48,400 nt of DNA from Pigoraptor vietnamica (Eukaryota; Opisthokonta; Filasterea): contig CALSCQ010002619.1 of assembly GCA_943704525.1 (NCBI GenBank), positions 1 through 48,400 of the forward strand, written 5' to 3'. Both the position numbers and the translations under genes were made by a program. Below the pieces are notes generated by a model. That model was given only the letters and a program-made list of their open reading frames with translations. It was not told the DNA's origin and did no database searches. Of the stretch, positions 8,957 to 18,747 are shown in pieces (position 1 is the first letter of the stretch; the number at the start of each line of letters is the position of its first letter).

Positions 8957-9833
8957 ATGTGTGTGTGTGTTTGTGTGTGTGCTTGTGTGAAAGTTTGTGT
9001 TGTATTGTGTGTTTGCGCGTTACAGTCGTTATTGATTGTATGTGCGCTTGTGCTGTGTTCTGTCGCAGGCGTTCGACTACCACGTGATGTCGGCTTCGGC
9101 GGGTCTCTCTGAGGCGGCGCACAACGTCGGCGTGCATTACCTCACAGGCCGTGGCACCGAAGTGGACCCGCGCAAGGTGCGTCGCCGCTGACACGTTGTC
9201 ATCATGTCGCGTATTAGTTACTGCAGCATTTAAAGGCAATGCATGTGCGTGTGTGGTCGCATGCATGAGCAGTTGATGTAGTGGCACTCATTCCGTGTGT
9301 GTATGGTCGCATGCATGAGCGGTTGGTGTGCAGTGCCACTCACCTCCGTGTGTGCGCGCAGGCTGCGTCGTACTTTGAGCAGGCTGCCGTGGGGGGCTTT
9401 GTGCCGTCCCAAACAAACCTCGCCGCCATGTACCTCCGGGGCATCGGCGTGCCCAAGGACCAAGAGCGCGCGCGCCAGTGGTGCGTTTGTGCCGCCGTTT
9501 GTTGACTGTCGTCCATTGTGTGAAGAGTTCAGTCTCTCTTCGTCCCTCGCATTATCTTGGACAGCCACTGTGAGGAGGGTTCTACCTCGTTCCAATTAGC
9601 AATCGTCCGCTTCTCGGGGGGGGGGGGGGTCTTTTCTTCTTCTCGCCTTCTACTTGCCTCGATTACTTGTTTTCGTTGTTAGTGTGCGATGTTTCGCTGA
9701 CGCGGGTTGCTGTGACTGCAGGTTTGAGATTGCGGCGATGGTCGACGAGAAGTCCAAGCACATTCTGGCCAATTGGGACGAGGCCGTCAAGCGCATCGAC
9801 GAAGAGAGCGAAGCCGAGGCAAAGGCACAGTGA
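7130..9833 (+). CDS. mitochondrial-type Sel1-like repeat protein
   Basis: Seven exons: 7130-7387, 7719-8163, 8393-8526, 8731-8841, 9069-9176, 9362-9480 and 9722-9833. They give 428 residues. The ATG at 7130 sits in GCCGCCATGT and opens an Arg/Ser/Ala-rich, acid-free leader typical of a mitochondrial presequence. A HDGHDHDHDH stretch follows. From about residue 200 on come Sel1-like repeats: DPLSMFSLGALLYEG, HQAYALIGRAHLDGKGVGKD, AAHNVGVHYLTGRGTEVDP and SQTNLAAMYLRGIGVPKDQE, then a charged helix ending EAEAKAQ. Sel1 repeats form alpha-solenoid scaffolds. Exon 1 to exon 2 is the least certain join: acceptor 7718 keeps the frame, while the better-looking CGCAG at 7713 does not with this donor. 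The specific partner is unknown. Confidence 0.85.
7388..7690 (+). repeat. tandem duplication of Sel1-gene intron 1
   Basis: Both 7388 and 7519 begin with GTGTGCTCGTGTGAGTGTG, and both continue with a TCTCTTCCTCGAT..GCTCACTCTC pyrimidine-rich stretch. The intron therefore looks like two diverged copies of about 130-170 bp, each carrying a copy of the donor. Confidence 0.7.
8215..8259. repeat. (TG)n microsatellite in Sel1-gene intron 2
   Basis: About 22 TG units starting some 50 bp after the donor at 8164. A second run of about 23 units is in intron 4 at 8907-8953, and a run of 14 G residues is in intron 6 at 9616-9629. Confidence 0.95.
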
Positions 9834-10102
9834 GAGGAATACACGCACTCAAAGCGAAAAAAGTGTGTCGTTCTAGTTTGCTACACCTGGGTGCTGCGAG
9901 ATGGAGTGGAACGACGACGCATGGACACCGTCCTCTAGTCTGTCGCAATGAGGGTGAAAGTGCAGAGGGATGGGACGTACGCACACCGTGCAACAGAGAC
10001 GCACACTACAGTGCCTGCGACGGCGAAACCGCACACAAAGAAGGCCACACGCAAGAGCACAGTGCTATATATTCCGCACTAAAGAGCTTCCGTGGGCAGT
10101 GT

Positions 10103-11058
10103 TCAGATGTCGGCGATCGTGACCTCGACCTCGACGCCGGGCTCAATATTGATCGACGTCTGTTGCGGGAGATGCGGTCAAGGGAAACACAAGAGTGCGT
10201 GCGATGAAGCGATGCGGCAGATGCCGTGAGGCTGTAACAATGGCCGCTCCAAATCAATAACCCGCCAAACCACATTAGAAACGTCGACGCGATCTCTGCA
10301 TCCACGTCACACACAAAGCCGCGCAAGAACGCCTCGGACACAGGACGTCAGCCGAACAAAAGTAGTGCACACACACACCCAGACTCAACGAGACATTGGA
10401 ACAGAACACGGAATCGAATTAGGGGCAGCGACACATATAGGCCACAATGACGGGCGGATACAATCTGCTTGACAACCTCCGACGGCGAGTGGAGGTCGAT
10501 GAGGCGCTTGTGGATGCGCATCTCGTAGCGGTCCCACGTCTTCGAACCCTCACCGCAGGGCGTCTTGCGCGTCGTCAGGCGGAGCGTCTTGGTGGGGATG
10601 CGCACGGGCCCCTTCACCTTGAGCTGCTTGTCCTTGGCACCGCGGATGAGGTCGGCGCAGACTGCGGGAGAGACAACGGTGGAGTGCGCTCAGACCATCT
10701 ACTCGCATCTAAATCAACGGACCATAGGAGAGGGTGTGCAACAGGAGAACAACGACCCGACAACGGCACGGAAACCCAAGACGTCACCCGAGCGATAAGG
10801 ACAACAGTGGCAGAGCAGCCGACAGGCGAATACCCCGCACAAACGGCGAGCACTCCTATGGCTACCGTTGACGAGCAGATGTCCAAGTCGACGAAGTGAT
10901 CAAACTCTGCCCATCCAATGTGCCAAGAGACTAACACTAACGGTCGACAGAGATGCCCACCCTTCTCGAGGTTCTTGACATTGCGGCTGCTGAGCGTGAT
11001 GCGGATGCGGTGCACGCGCGGCTCCTCATAGCCGGCCTTCTCCTTGAGAGACGCCTGC

Positions 11059-11125
<67 letters not shown>

Positions 11126-11324
11126 GCGCGCGCGCGAAAAAATGGCACAACGAATACACACAGAAGACAACGATCAGCAAACGTCCCCGCCGTAGCCTCG
11201 TAATTCACATCAGAACGCTACCAATCGTCGTTGCAGCCGCGAAAACTGAAGCACATCGCGATAAGACTGACACTATCGCACAACCGGCAAACGAACTAAT
11301 CGGCCGTCCACATATGCGCACCAT
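10103..11324 (-). CDS. RPS20: 40S ribosomal protein S20 (uS10)
   Basis: Four exons: 11324-11322 (ATG only), 11054-10961, 10661-10462 and 10159-10103. They give 117 residues, the normal length. Conserved motifs are [64 protein letters not shown] and the terminal [17 protein letters not shown]. The protein sits in the head of the small ribosomal subunit. The start codon at 11322-11324 is followed directly by a GTGCGC donor, so exon 1 contributes only methionine and exon 2 starts with [12 protein letters not shown]. That arrangement is common in ribosomal protein genes, but here it is inferred from splice sites. Intron 1 carries a long (CA)n run. It diverges from the splicing factor at 11871. 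Confidence 0.95.
11062..11123. repeat. (CA)n microsatellite in RPS20 intron 1
   Basis: About 31 CA units, beginning only eight bases from the acceptor of exon 2. In the transcript it reads (UG)n directly before the 3' splice site, followed on the far side by a (GC)n patch (11124-11136). Confidence 0.95.
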
Positions 11325-11417
11325 TTTCAAGAGAGGTCTTTGCGGTCCTGACGACGGGACAGAGAAAGAGGAAGAACACGTAGCGACGCCGCGTCTCTCT
11401 CATGAACGCTCGCACGC

Positions 11418-11479
<62 letters not shown>

Positions 11480-11870
11480 CACGAGACTGGTCTGTATGGC
11501 CCACTATGGGCGCATCAAAATAAATCGCCTTGACTATGAAAAATGTATTGCCACAAACCACGCTAATTTACGCCCTGCCACGCGGTTGTAGATTGGCGAG
11601 TAACAAGGAGTAACCGAGAGTATCACGAGAGTTTACTCCCATTTAATCCCCGCAACGCACGTGCCGCAAAATTTTAGACTGAAGTAAGCTCGCATTTTGT
11701 GGCGAATTTTGCGTTCTTTTCAGTCTAAACGGCCCGAGAGATCCAGTCAAGCGCCCCAATACAAGCCACGTGCATTGAACAATAGTGGCGACACATGGAT
11801 GCTAAGAATCGAAGATTAGGGCTCTGTGCGCACAGAGGACAGCGTATTCTCTTTGTGTGCGCGTGAGAAA
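11325..11870. promoter_or_regulatory. divergent promoter between RPS20 and the splicing factor
   Basis: This 546-bp region holds a (GA)n tract (about 11421-11480) and two direct GAGTAAC motifs at 11598-11604 and 11608-11614. TTTACTCC follows at 11632-11639. An 11-bp inverted repeat pairs TTTAGACTGAA (11673-11683) with TTCAGTCTAAA (11719-11729) across 35 bp. Two A/T-rich AAATTTT-type elements lie between the repeat arms. A shared regulatory role is inferred from position. Confidence 0.5.
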
Positions 11871-14051
11871 ATGGAGTCGGATGGAGCGCCCCCGGTGCCC
11901 GAGGCGGGCGTGGCTGACTCGCGCAAGCTGTACTTGGGAAATTTGAATTCGCGTGTGGAGAAGGCGGACGTCTACACGCTGATTGGGCATAAGTACGGCC
12001 GCATTGAGAACGTCGAGTTCAAGACGGGCTTTGCTTTTGTGGTGCGTAAAGCAGAGTCCGTCGAGGGGTGGAAATCTTATGTGTCGGTGCACCTATACGA
12101 GTGGCTGTGGCGACCCTGCATCTAGTAGATCTGACAGTGTGTGTGTGTGTGTGTGTGTGCAGATGTTTGATGACGACCGAATGCTGGACCAAGCCGTGGA
12201 GGAGCTCCATGGGAAGGATCTCAAGGGACAGCCTGTGAAGGTCGAGGTGTGTGGATGGTCTAAGTGTTCAGCAGTGCGGCTCTCGTTGCGCAATTGTATG
12301 AATTTCGTCTAATGTATTCCCGCGCGATTTTAGCGTGCTCGTGGTCGCAACACGGCGTATCCCATTGCTCCCGGCAGCAGCCGTTGCTTCCGTTGCCACA
12401 AGGAGGGACACTGGTGGGTGCTTGCGTCTCGTCCAAGTGGATTCAATTGTATTTTGCCGTTGCGTTGCGCTGACACTTTGACGCTGCTTATCGCGCAGGG
12501 TCCGCGAGTGCCCACTGTGAGTGCTATGGACTGTCGCCTGTTAATTTGCATGACTGTCGCCTGTAGATTTGCTTGTCCCTCTGTGCATGTGGCAGGCATG
12601 GTCCCCAGGTGAGAGAAGAGCTGTGGCTCACATGTGTGTGCGTGCGTGCGTGTGTCTGCAGCAACCAAGAGGGCGCCGATTTCGCCGCCGATGGCCGCGA
12701 GGAGACGCGCGGCTATGTGGACCGGCGGCAGTCGTACGAGGCACGCTACCACCATGACGACCGCGATAGGGAGCGTGAGCCGCGCGAGCGTGAACGTGAG
12801 CGCGAGGTTGCGCCGCCACGTGCGAGCGGTGATTATGGGCGCTACGACACCCGCGCTAGCGATTACCCGCCGTCATCACGTGGCTATCCGTCCGAATCGC
12901 GCGGCGGGTACGAGGAAAAGTACAGGCACGAGGTGCCGCGTCCAACGGCGGTGGAGCGGGAGCGGGAGGCGCGGACGTCGTATCCCGAGTCGCGTGGCTA
13001 CGAGTCGTCGCGTGGGTATGAGGGTGCGCGGGGTTACGAGAGCTCGCGGAGTGGCGGCGCCGGTTACGACAGCCGTTACGAGAGGCCCGTGGAGAGCCGC
13101 ACGTCGGGAGGGTACGAATCGCGCTCGGCCGAGTATCGCTCGTCGCATTCTCACGACGCGAACAAGACTTACCCGCCGGCCAAGTGGGTTTTCACTTGCG
13201 TTGCGTGTTTGCTAGTGGACGCGTTGTATGTCGGCCTGAAAAGTCTATAACTTTGCGCGGTGGTGGGTTGGTTTCGTTGCTGCTTCGTCGCGAATCTCAT
13301 GCCTTGTTTGATTTCTCCACAGGTACGAGTCGCGCCCGCAGTATTCGAACGGCGCGTCGTCCCGCCCGTACGAGCGAGAATACGAACAGCGCCCTCCGGC
13401 CGAATACACGCGCGCGCGGTGTGTACCTTTCTGCGCCGGGTTTTTTGTTGTAGTTGCTGTTTTACTTTCAGGTGTTGACGGAGATGTCGCTGTTTGCAGC
13501 TCCCCCGGGTATGCCAATGCGCAGTACACGCAGCGCGCGGCAAGCCCCCGTCGGTGAGGATATTTGGTCATTGTGTTTAAAGAGTCTTATTTGTGTTCCA
13601 CGCATCTAGTGTGCGTGCCCACGTGGCTAAATGCGCAATACGCAGGACCGGTTACGTCGAGAGCGGCCGCACGAGCGGCGGCTACAGCGAATCTTCGCGT
13701 GCGTACGAGAGCCGTGGTGGCTATGAGACGAGTCGTGGGGCTGCTTACGCTGAGTCTGGTCGCGGCGGCGGTTACGTGGAGAGTCGGGGCGGCTACGAGT
13801 CGCGCGGGTATGAGGGAGGCCGGGGCGGTTACGCACCCGCGGAAAGCGCGCGTGGGTATGACAGCGGGCGATATGAGCGGTCTCCACCCCCGCCGCGCTA
13901 CGACACAAGGTTGGTGCTGAACGTGTGGGACTGTGCGCGGGAGTCTTGAGTACGTCATGTCTGGCGCATGTGCGAGTCCCGCGTGCACACGTGATATGTG
14001 ACTCAACACGCAACGGTGTTGCGCAGGGCCGCAAGCCCTCGGCGGCGGTGA
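11871..14051 (+). CDS. SR-type splicing factor: RRM, CCHC zinc knuckle, Gly-Tyr-Glu-Ser-Arg tail
   Basis: Nine exons: 11871-12041, 12163-12246, 12334-12413, 12499-12516, 12662-13183, 13323-13418, 13500-13553, 13646-13909 and 14027-14051. They give 437 residues. The RRM runs about 17-85, with RNP2-like KLYLGNL and RNP1-like TGFAFVMF. A zinc knuckle C-F-R-C-H-K-E-G-H-W-V-R-E-C follows, split by two introns. The rest is low complexity: a DRDREREPREREREREV stretch, then many GYESR/RGYES repeats, ending ASPRRR. This layout matches SRSF7 and plant RSZ proteins, which bind RNA and recruit the spliceosome. Here the RS domain is largely replaced by Tyr/Gly/Arg/Ser repeats, more like FUS-type tails. 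Exon 4 is only 18 nt. The stop in the last exon depends on the GTTGGT donor at 13910; reading through would instead end at 13949. Confidence 0.85.
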
Positions 14052-15493
14052 TGTGATGTGTGGCTCCTCACTTGCGGTGCGGTTGTTACTCGGCAATCGT
14101 CCGATCTTGGGCATGTCATTCTGAGTCGCCTTCGGTTGTTTGCGCGTCGGCTGGGCGTGTCGTTCATATTCTATTAGCGAGGCGGTCTTCGTGGCAAGCC
14201 AGCGCTTGTGGGTTCGTCGGCTTCCTTGCTCTCCGCGTTGTCGCCGGCGGGTTCCTCTGCGCTTTTCGGGATCGACTTTGGCCGCGAGATGGTGTGCTCT
14301 GGGCCGCATGAGGGGGGAATACACGTGCTTCGTTGCCTGCAGCCACTGGCTGGTTTCGCTCGATGCCGTTGCGGGCCTGTTGCGGGCCTGTTCTCGGAAC
14401 CCTTGTGTGTGTGCGAATGGCTCAATGTGCGCCGGGGCTCCGCAGTGGGCGGTGTCGGGTCCCCGAATGCGAGGGTCTGTGGCGGTGTCCGTGATGTTGG
14501 TAGCAGCAGGCCCCTCCCACCGGCTTCGGTTCGATGCTGTCTTCATTTCACATCACACACAGGTGCAACGCGCTGCAAATCTTTCGTCGATGTGCCCGTC
14601 TTCGTGGCCGCGTTCTTCTCGCGAAAGGGTTCCTGTTCCACAGCACACAGACGCAACTCGGCGCAAAATGCCACGGCACTTCGTCGATGTACCCACTTCG
14701 AGGCCGTTCCATCTAAGTTGGGGTTCGTCCGTCCGTCGTTAGAGGATCAACATTCTCTCGAGTGCCAAGGCATGCCAATTATTTGCTTGCACTGCGAGGC
14801 TTCTTGCGAACTGGATGGCCGTGGATGGAGTGGGTATTATTTGGAACTGTGCTGTAAGTTGCGTCCGTTGGATTGTGAACGTGATGATGTAGGTACCAAA
14901 AGACGGATTTTGGGATTTCGGTGCGCGCCCGGCGAGTCTCGACGTCATATGGCAAGGAATATCGTCGTTCGCGTGGTGACGAAGCCCTTCCGCGAATGCA
15001 TAGCGACGTCGGCGATTCCTGCGAAGGCGGTGCGCAGGCTTCAGCAGTCGATGGGCAAGTCGATGTCCAACGGCCTTGCGGCAACAGCGCGGGTACGCGC
15101 GGCTGGAAGGGCTTTTCGGGCGCTGTTCACCACCGTACGCGATTCGTCGACGTCCGTCGAAACTCATTTCACGCGGCGCTGTCGAGGGTGTCTCTTTACC
15201 GCGGTGGCACGTGATTTGCCGGGAGTGCGTTTACGGCGCGGGACAGGCGAGCGAGTGTGAAGGACGTTGTGGCAACGACTAGGGTGTACACATTCGTTGT
15301 CAACGCCAAAATACATGGACGGGATATTAATTTAGCAGTAACCATTTCAATTGCACTCTCACGCCTCGCACGCCACACCCTGCCAGGGCTCCAGGCTCCT
15401 CGCATCGTGCGTGTGCTTGTTAACGCTCGTTTCCAGCGTTGAGTGCCCAAGCAACACAAGTGCCAGTGCTGTCGTAGGCCAATTTTCGACGGC
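14052..15493. other. 1.4 kb without a supportable gene; one long open frame
   Basis: This lies between the convergent 3' ends of the splicing factor and the HROB-like gene. A 350-codon plus frame (14208-15260) is open but has no recognisable domain. It is Cys/Arg-rich in the way of GC-rich shadow frames, and it competes with a 142-codon minus frame. Unlike almost all other spacers here it has no TG/CA microsatellite. Diverged internal repeats of TTCGTCGATGT-CCC occur near 14587 and 14680. It could be a decayed gene, a long 3' UTR or a lineage-specific gene. Confidence 0.35.
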
Positions 15494-17955
15494 TCAGCAA
15501 ATGCGCTGCCGTTTGGCGTCGGGAACGCCTTCGTCATCCAGCGGATCGTCAAACGCGGAGGGATCGAGCCCGTCGAAGAGCTGGTCGGCGTCGTCGGCGT
15601 CGTCGTCTTCTACTGCGCCAAACGCTCCTCGTCGCAGACCGGCGATTGCTGGCGCTGTGCGCACCACGCCCGTTGCGTGCGACGACACGAGTGAGGGCAT
15701 ATGCGCAGCCGGAGTGGCGAGTACCGGCGCAATCGATGGTGCAGCGGGTGCCGCCGGCGCAGTTTGTGCCTTCCATGGGTTCTGCGCCTGTGTAGGTGTA
15801 GGCTGCACACCCGCTTGTGCGGCCACGAGGGTTGGGCCGCGCATCGCGTTGTTGGGACCTCCCAGTGTCCGCCCCTTCGGCGCAAACGCCTGCGCCTGCT
15901 GTTGCGGCTGCGCAGGCGTATTTGCGCTCGGCGGAACCGCAATCGTCGACAGTGGAGATCGCGCGGGCGCAGACGATCGGTAAGGGTTTGGGGTTGCCGG
16001 GACAGCCGGTGTAGTCTGCCCCATCGGTTGCTGCAGTGAGGGGCCACCTGCACCCGAGGTAGGCGCTGGGGCGTGCGCCGCGCCCGCAGTCCCAACGGGT
16101 GTGGCAGTCGCTCCTGGCGGAACGGGTCGAAGGGTTGGGCTCGCGGTCGTCGCCGTGGTGGTCACAGTAAGCGTACGCCCCGTCTTGTACGCGTTCGTTG
16201 GGGCAGGGGGAGCACTCGCGGGGTCGCCAGGGACCGCATGCGGCTGCATTGACCGCTGTAAGTGGCACGGGGGCCAAAAATGAGTACCGGCAGTAAGGTT
16301 TCGATCGGGCACGTGCAGTAGACATTGTTCCAAATGCACAAGCACAGCAATTACCCACCGCCACGTCCGTGTACGACGGGCCGTCTTGCGATGGAGCGTG
16401 CGTCGAAAAATGCGTCGCTTGCGCGTGTCCGATGCTATGAGGGACGGGTCGAGGCGGGGGTGCGGCAGAGACCGTCGCGTGCGCCAATTGCGCGGACAAC
16501 TGCTGTTGTGATGGGACTTGCTGCACAGCCGAGAGGATGGCTGTGTGGCGGGTCGCTTGGGCGGCGCCGTGTTGTGGTCCAGTCGCTTGATTCCCTGTGC
16601 TTTGCGGGACCGTCGCGTGCGTCGTGACCGTGGGCGCTGGCGGTCGCGCGGGCTGCGCTTGCGCCTGGCCATATGGATTTGGCCGCGCGCTCGCGGGCGC
16701 GCCATTGAGCGACGGGGAGCGAAATGAGGCGACACTGGCCGGCGGATGCCGCGAGTGTGCGTCGTTGTGTGTGTCACGCGCGGGCACAAGCATCGCGGCT
16801 TGTGGTTTGGGAGGAATCGGCGTGATGACAATGGGTTTCATCGGTGATTGCTGCGAGCGAGAGAGATGTAAGATATCGTGCAATACGCAGTGTGGTCGGT
16901 CGCCAAGTGCGTGTGTGGAGTACGCGTCGCGAGAGCGTCGTGAGGGACAGGGCTGGAGGGGGGGGGGGGGCTCACCCTTCCGTCGAGGCCATACACTTGC
17001 ACAATGTTGTCGCTCGTGATGTTGAGGTAAACATTTCGCGGCGATGGCATGAGGACAGAGACCTATGAACGAGCGTTTCTACCAAAGTTAGGCAGCGGTA
17101 CTGACGCTATATCGCTGGTCGACGTACCCAAGGGCCCATCCATACAAGAACACGCCCACACCACAACAAAACTCACCGCCTGCAGCAGCAGAGCACAACC
17201 GGGCGCGAGTATGCCGTCGTACTCCGCCAAGGCCTTCGCGTGGACAGAGCCGAGAATGGAACCTGACATAATGTGCCAAAGCAGAAAATGCATGAGATGC
17301 AATGCCAGTTCGTGTGCGCAGGAGAAGGGGAGGGGAGGGTGGTGGGGGGTCGGTTGAGCCCAACGAACCAGAGGGGTCGGCCATGGTGGCACGCGCGTTT
17401 GGGTCGCCCGCAGAGAGCTTCGTCACGACGACGGCGACGAGGGGGATCTTGTCTGGGGACCGCTTCTTCTTGATATCAGACACCTTCATGGTAACTGCGA
17501 GCGTGCACAGACAGGCGACCGTGAGTGAATCCCGCAATAGATAGGCGCACACCCGCACAACACGCGCAACCCTCAACGCGCGAACCCCAGCATAAGCATG
17601 CTATCCACGCACTTTTCAGCAAGCCGCCGTGGGCATCGCTCATAGCCACCCATGGCCCAGCGTTGAAGTCAATCGTCGTGTTGGACACAAGCGGACTGCC
17701 GGGCACAGCGCCCACGGCGGAAGATGCCACATTGAACGGAGAGACAACGGCGTCGTGCGGCAGCTGATCAAGCGACACCGTCTGAAGGGCCGCAACATGG
17801 CAGATAGCACGCGTATTAGCATGAAGTCGCAAGCAGGCGTTTGTGAGCTAGTTGCTTAACGCGCCGGAATGAGCAAAACACACCAGCGGCGGCAATGCAC
17901 CGGCGGGACCGGGAAATCTCCTCGGCGCGGTGTGTCTCGTTGCGGGGCTGTCCAT
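15494..17955 (-). CDS. HROB: HROB-like OB-fold protein (homologous recombination, MCM8/9 pathway)
   Basis: Seven exons: 17955-17884, 17781-17613, 17494-17369, 17262-17177, 17062-16976, 16850-16359 and 16255-15494. They give 597 residues. The first exon holds RRFPGPAG, the short motif I recall upstream of the fold in C17orf53/HROB proteins. The OB fold at about 82-180 reads DKIPLVAVVVTKL, ATMADPSGSILGSVH, LAPGCALLLQAV and SPRNVYLNITSDNIVQVYG, which follows the HROB/DUF4539 pattern closely. After it comes a long Pro/Ala/Thr/Gln-rich disordered region, then an acidic patch (EDDDADDADQLFDGLD) and a basic end, KRQR. In animals HROB loads the MCM8-MCM9 helicase for DNA synthesis during recombination. 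MCM8/9 are not in this window. Function is inferred from the fold. Confidence 0.78.
16958..16970. repeat. G13 run next to the HROB exon 5 donor
   Basis: Thirteen consecutive G on the plus strand (C in the transcript) start five bases downstream of the GTGAGC donor at 16975. Such C-runs right after a 5' splice site are unusual here. Confidence 0.9.
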
Positions 17956-18747
17956 TGTCTGAGGCGACCAACCCCTTCAAGGGGCGAAGCTCAACATGGG
18001 ACGCTAATAAGCAAGCGCAGTCGGTCAGAGGGATTACACAACACACACACAGAGCTGCTTGTCTTGACGCACGGAGAAGGGGTGGGAGAGCGCGCGCGCG
18101 AGAGAGGAAGCCTGAGAGCGTATGAGTGGCTCGAGAGTGGACGATGGGGGTTTGTGTGGGAGACAAAGAGAATAAGAAACTCTGCACGGCAGTTCAAAAG
18201 AGAAATTCGCGCCAGTCAATTGCCGAGATCTCGGCCAAACAATCCTTCCATTTCACCGAGATCTCGGCAAAATTTTCCATTCAATTTCACCGAGGTCTCG
18301 GAAAAAAATTTTGGTGCGATTTCTCGCTTGGTACGTCACTATGCCATTGACAGCTCTCGCTCTCTTTTGCTTTTTCAAAAATAATCGTTTCCCGCCTTTC
18401 GCCATTCCTTGCGCCGAGCACAACGCACAGACACAGACACGCAAGCGCTTTCCCACACGCGGCGCTAAGCGCGTTTTCACAAGCTGTTTTGCCTCTGTGT
18501 GCTGGCGATCTCACGCCACTGTCCGTTCCGAGCCGTCGCTTTGCCGCAATTCGCAAACGGTCGACGACGTCACTCTCTCGTATTCGACGATCGTTTGTCA
18601 CATGCAAGCGGCTCGCAGCAGGGAGACGGTCAGCGGCGTTGTCTTATACGACTTGCGCCTCTCTAAGTAGGCAGAGCCCGATTCGCTGGATGTAACTGGT
18701 GCTCACTTGCGGGCGTTAACAGGGGCACACCGACCCCACTCGACGCC
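17956..18747. other. divergent intergenic region between HROB and KDM4
   Basis: No gene is supported. The middle (18222-18301) holds three palindromes, listed separately, with AAATTTT-type AT tracts between them. An AATTCGCGCC stretch at 18204-18213 resembles an E2F site. Confidence 0.5.
18222..18301. promoter_or_regulatory. three tandem CCGAGATCTCGG-type palindromes
   Basis: CCGAGATCTCGG occurs at 18223-18234 (extended to a 14-bp palindrome by flanking G and C) and at 18256-18267. CCGAGGTCTCGG is at 18290-18301. Spacing is 33 and 34 bp, about three helical turns, and the last two units share TTTCA before and an AAAATTTT-type tract after. The array is about 270-350 bp upstream of the HROB start and 450-525 bp upstream of the KDM4 start. 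Symmetry and phasing suggest binding sites for a dimeric regulator; the factor is unknown. Confidence 0.65.

Noticed and set aside
12591-12608. Possible 13-nt microexon (AG|GCATGGTCCCCAG|GT) in the splicing-factor gene
   Set aside because: Including it breaks the frame into the following exon, while joining 12516 directly to 12662 preserves it. It could be a regulated poison exon, but nothing shows that.
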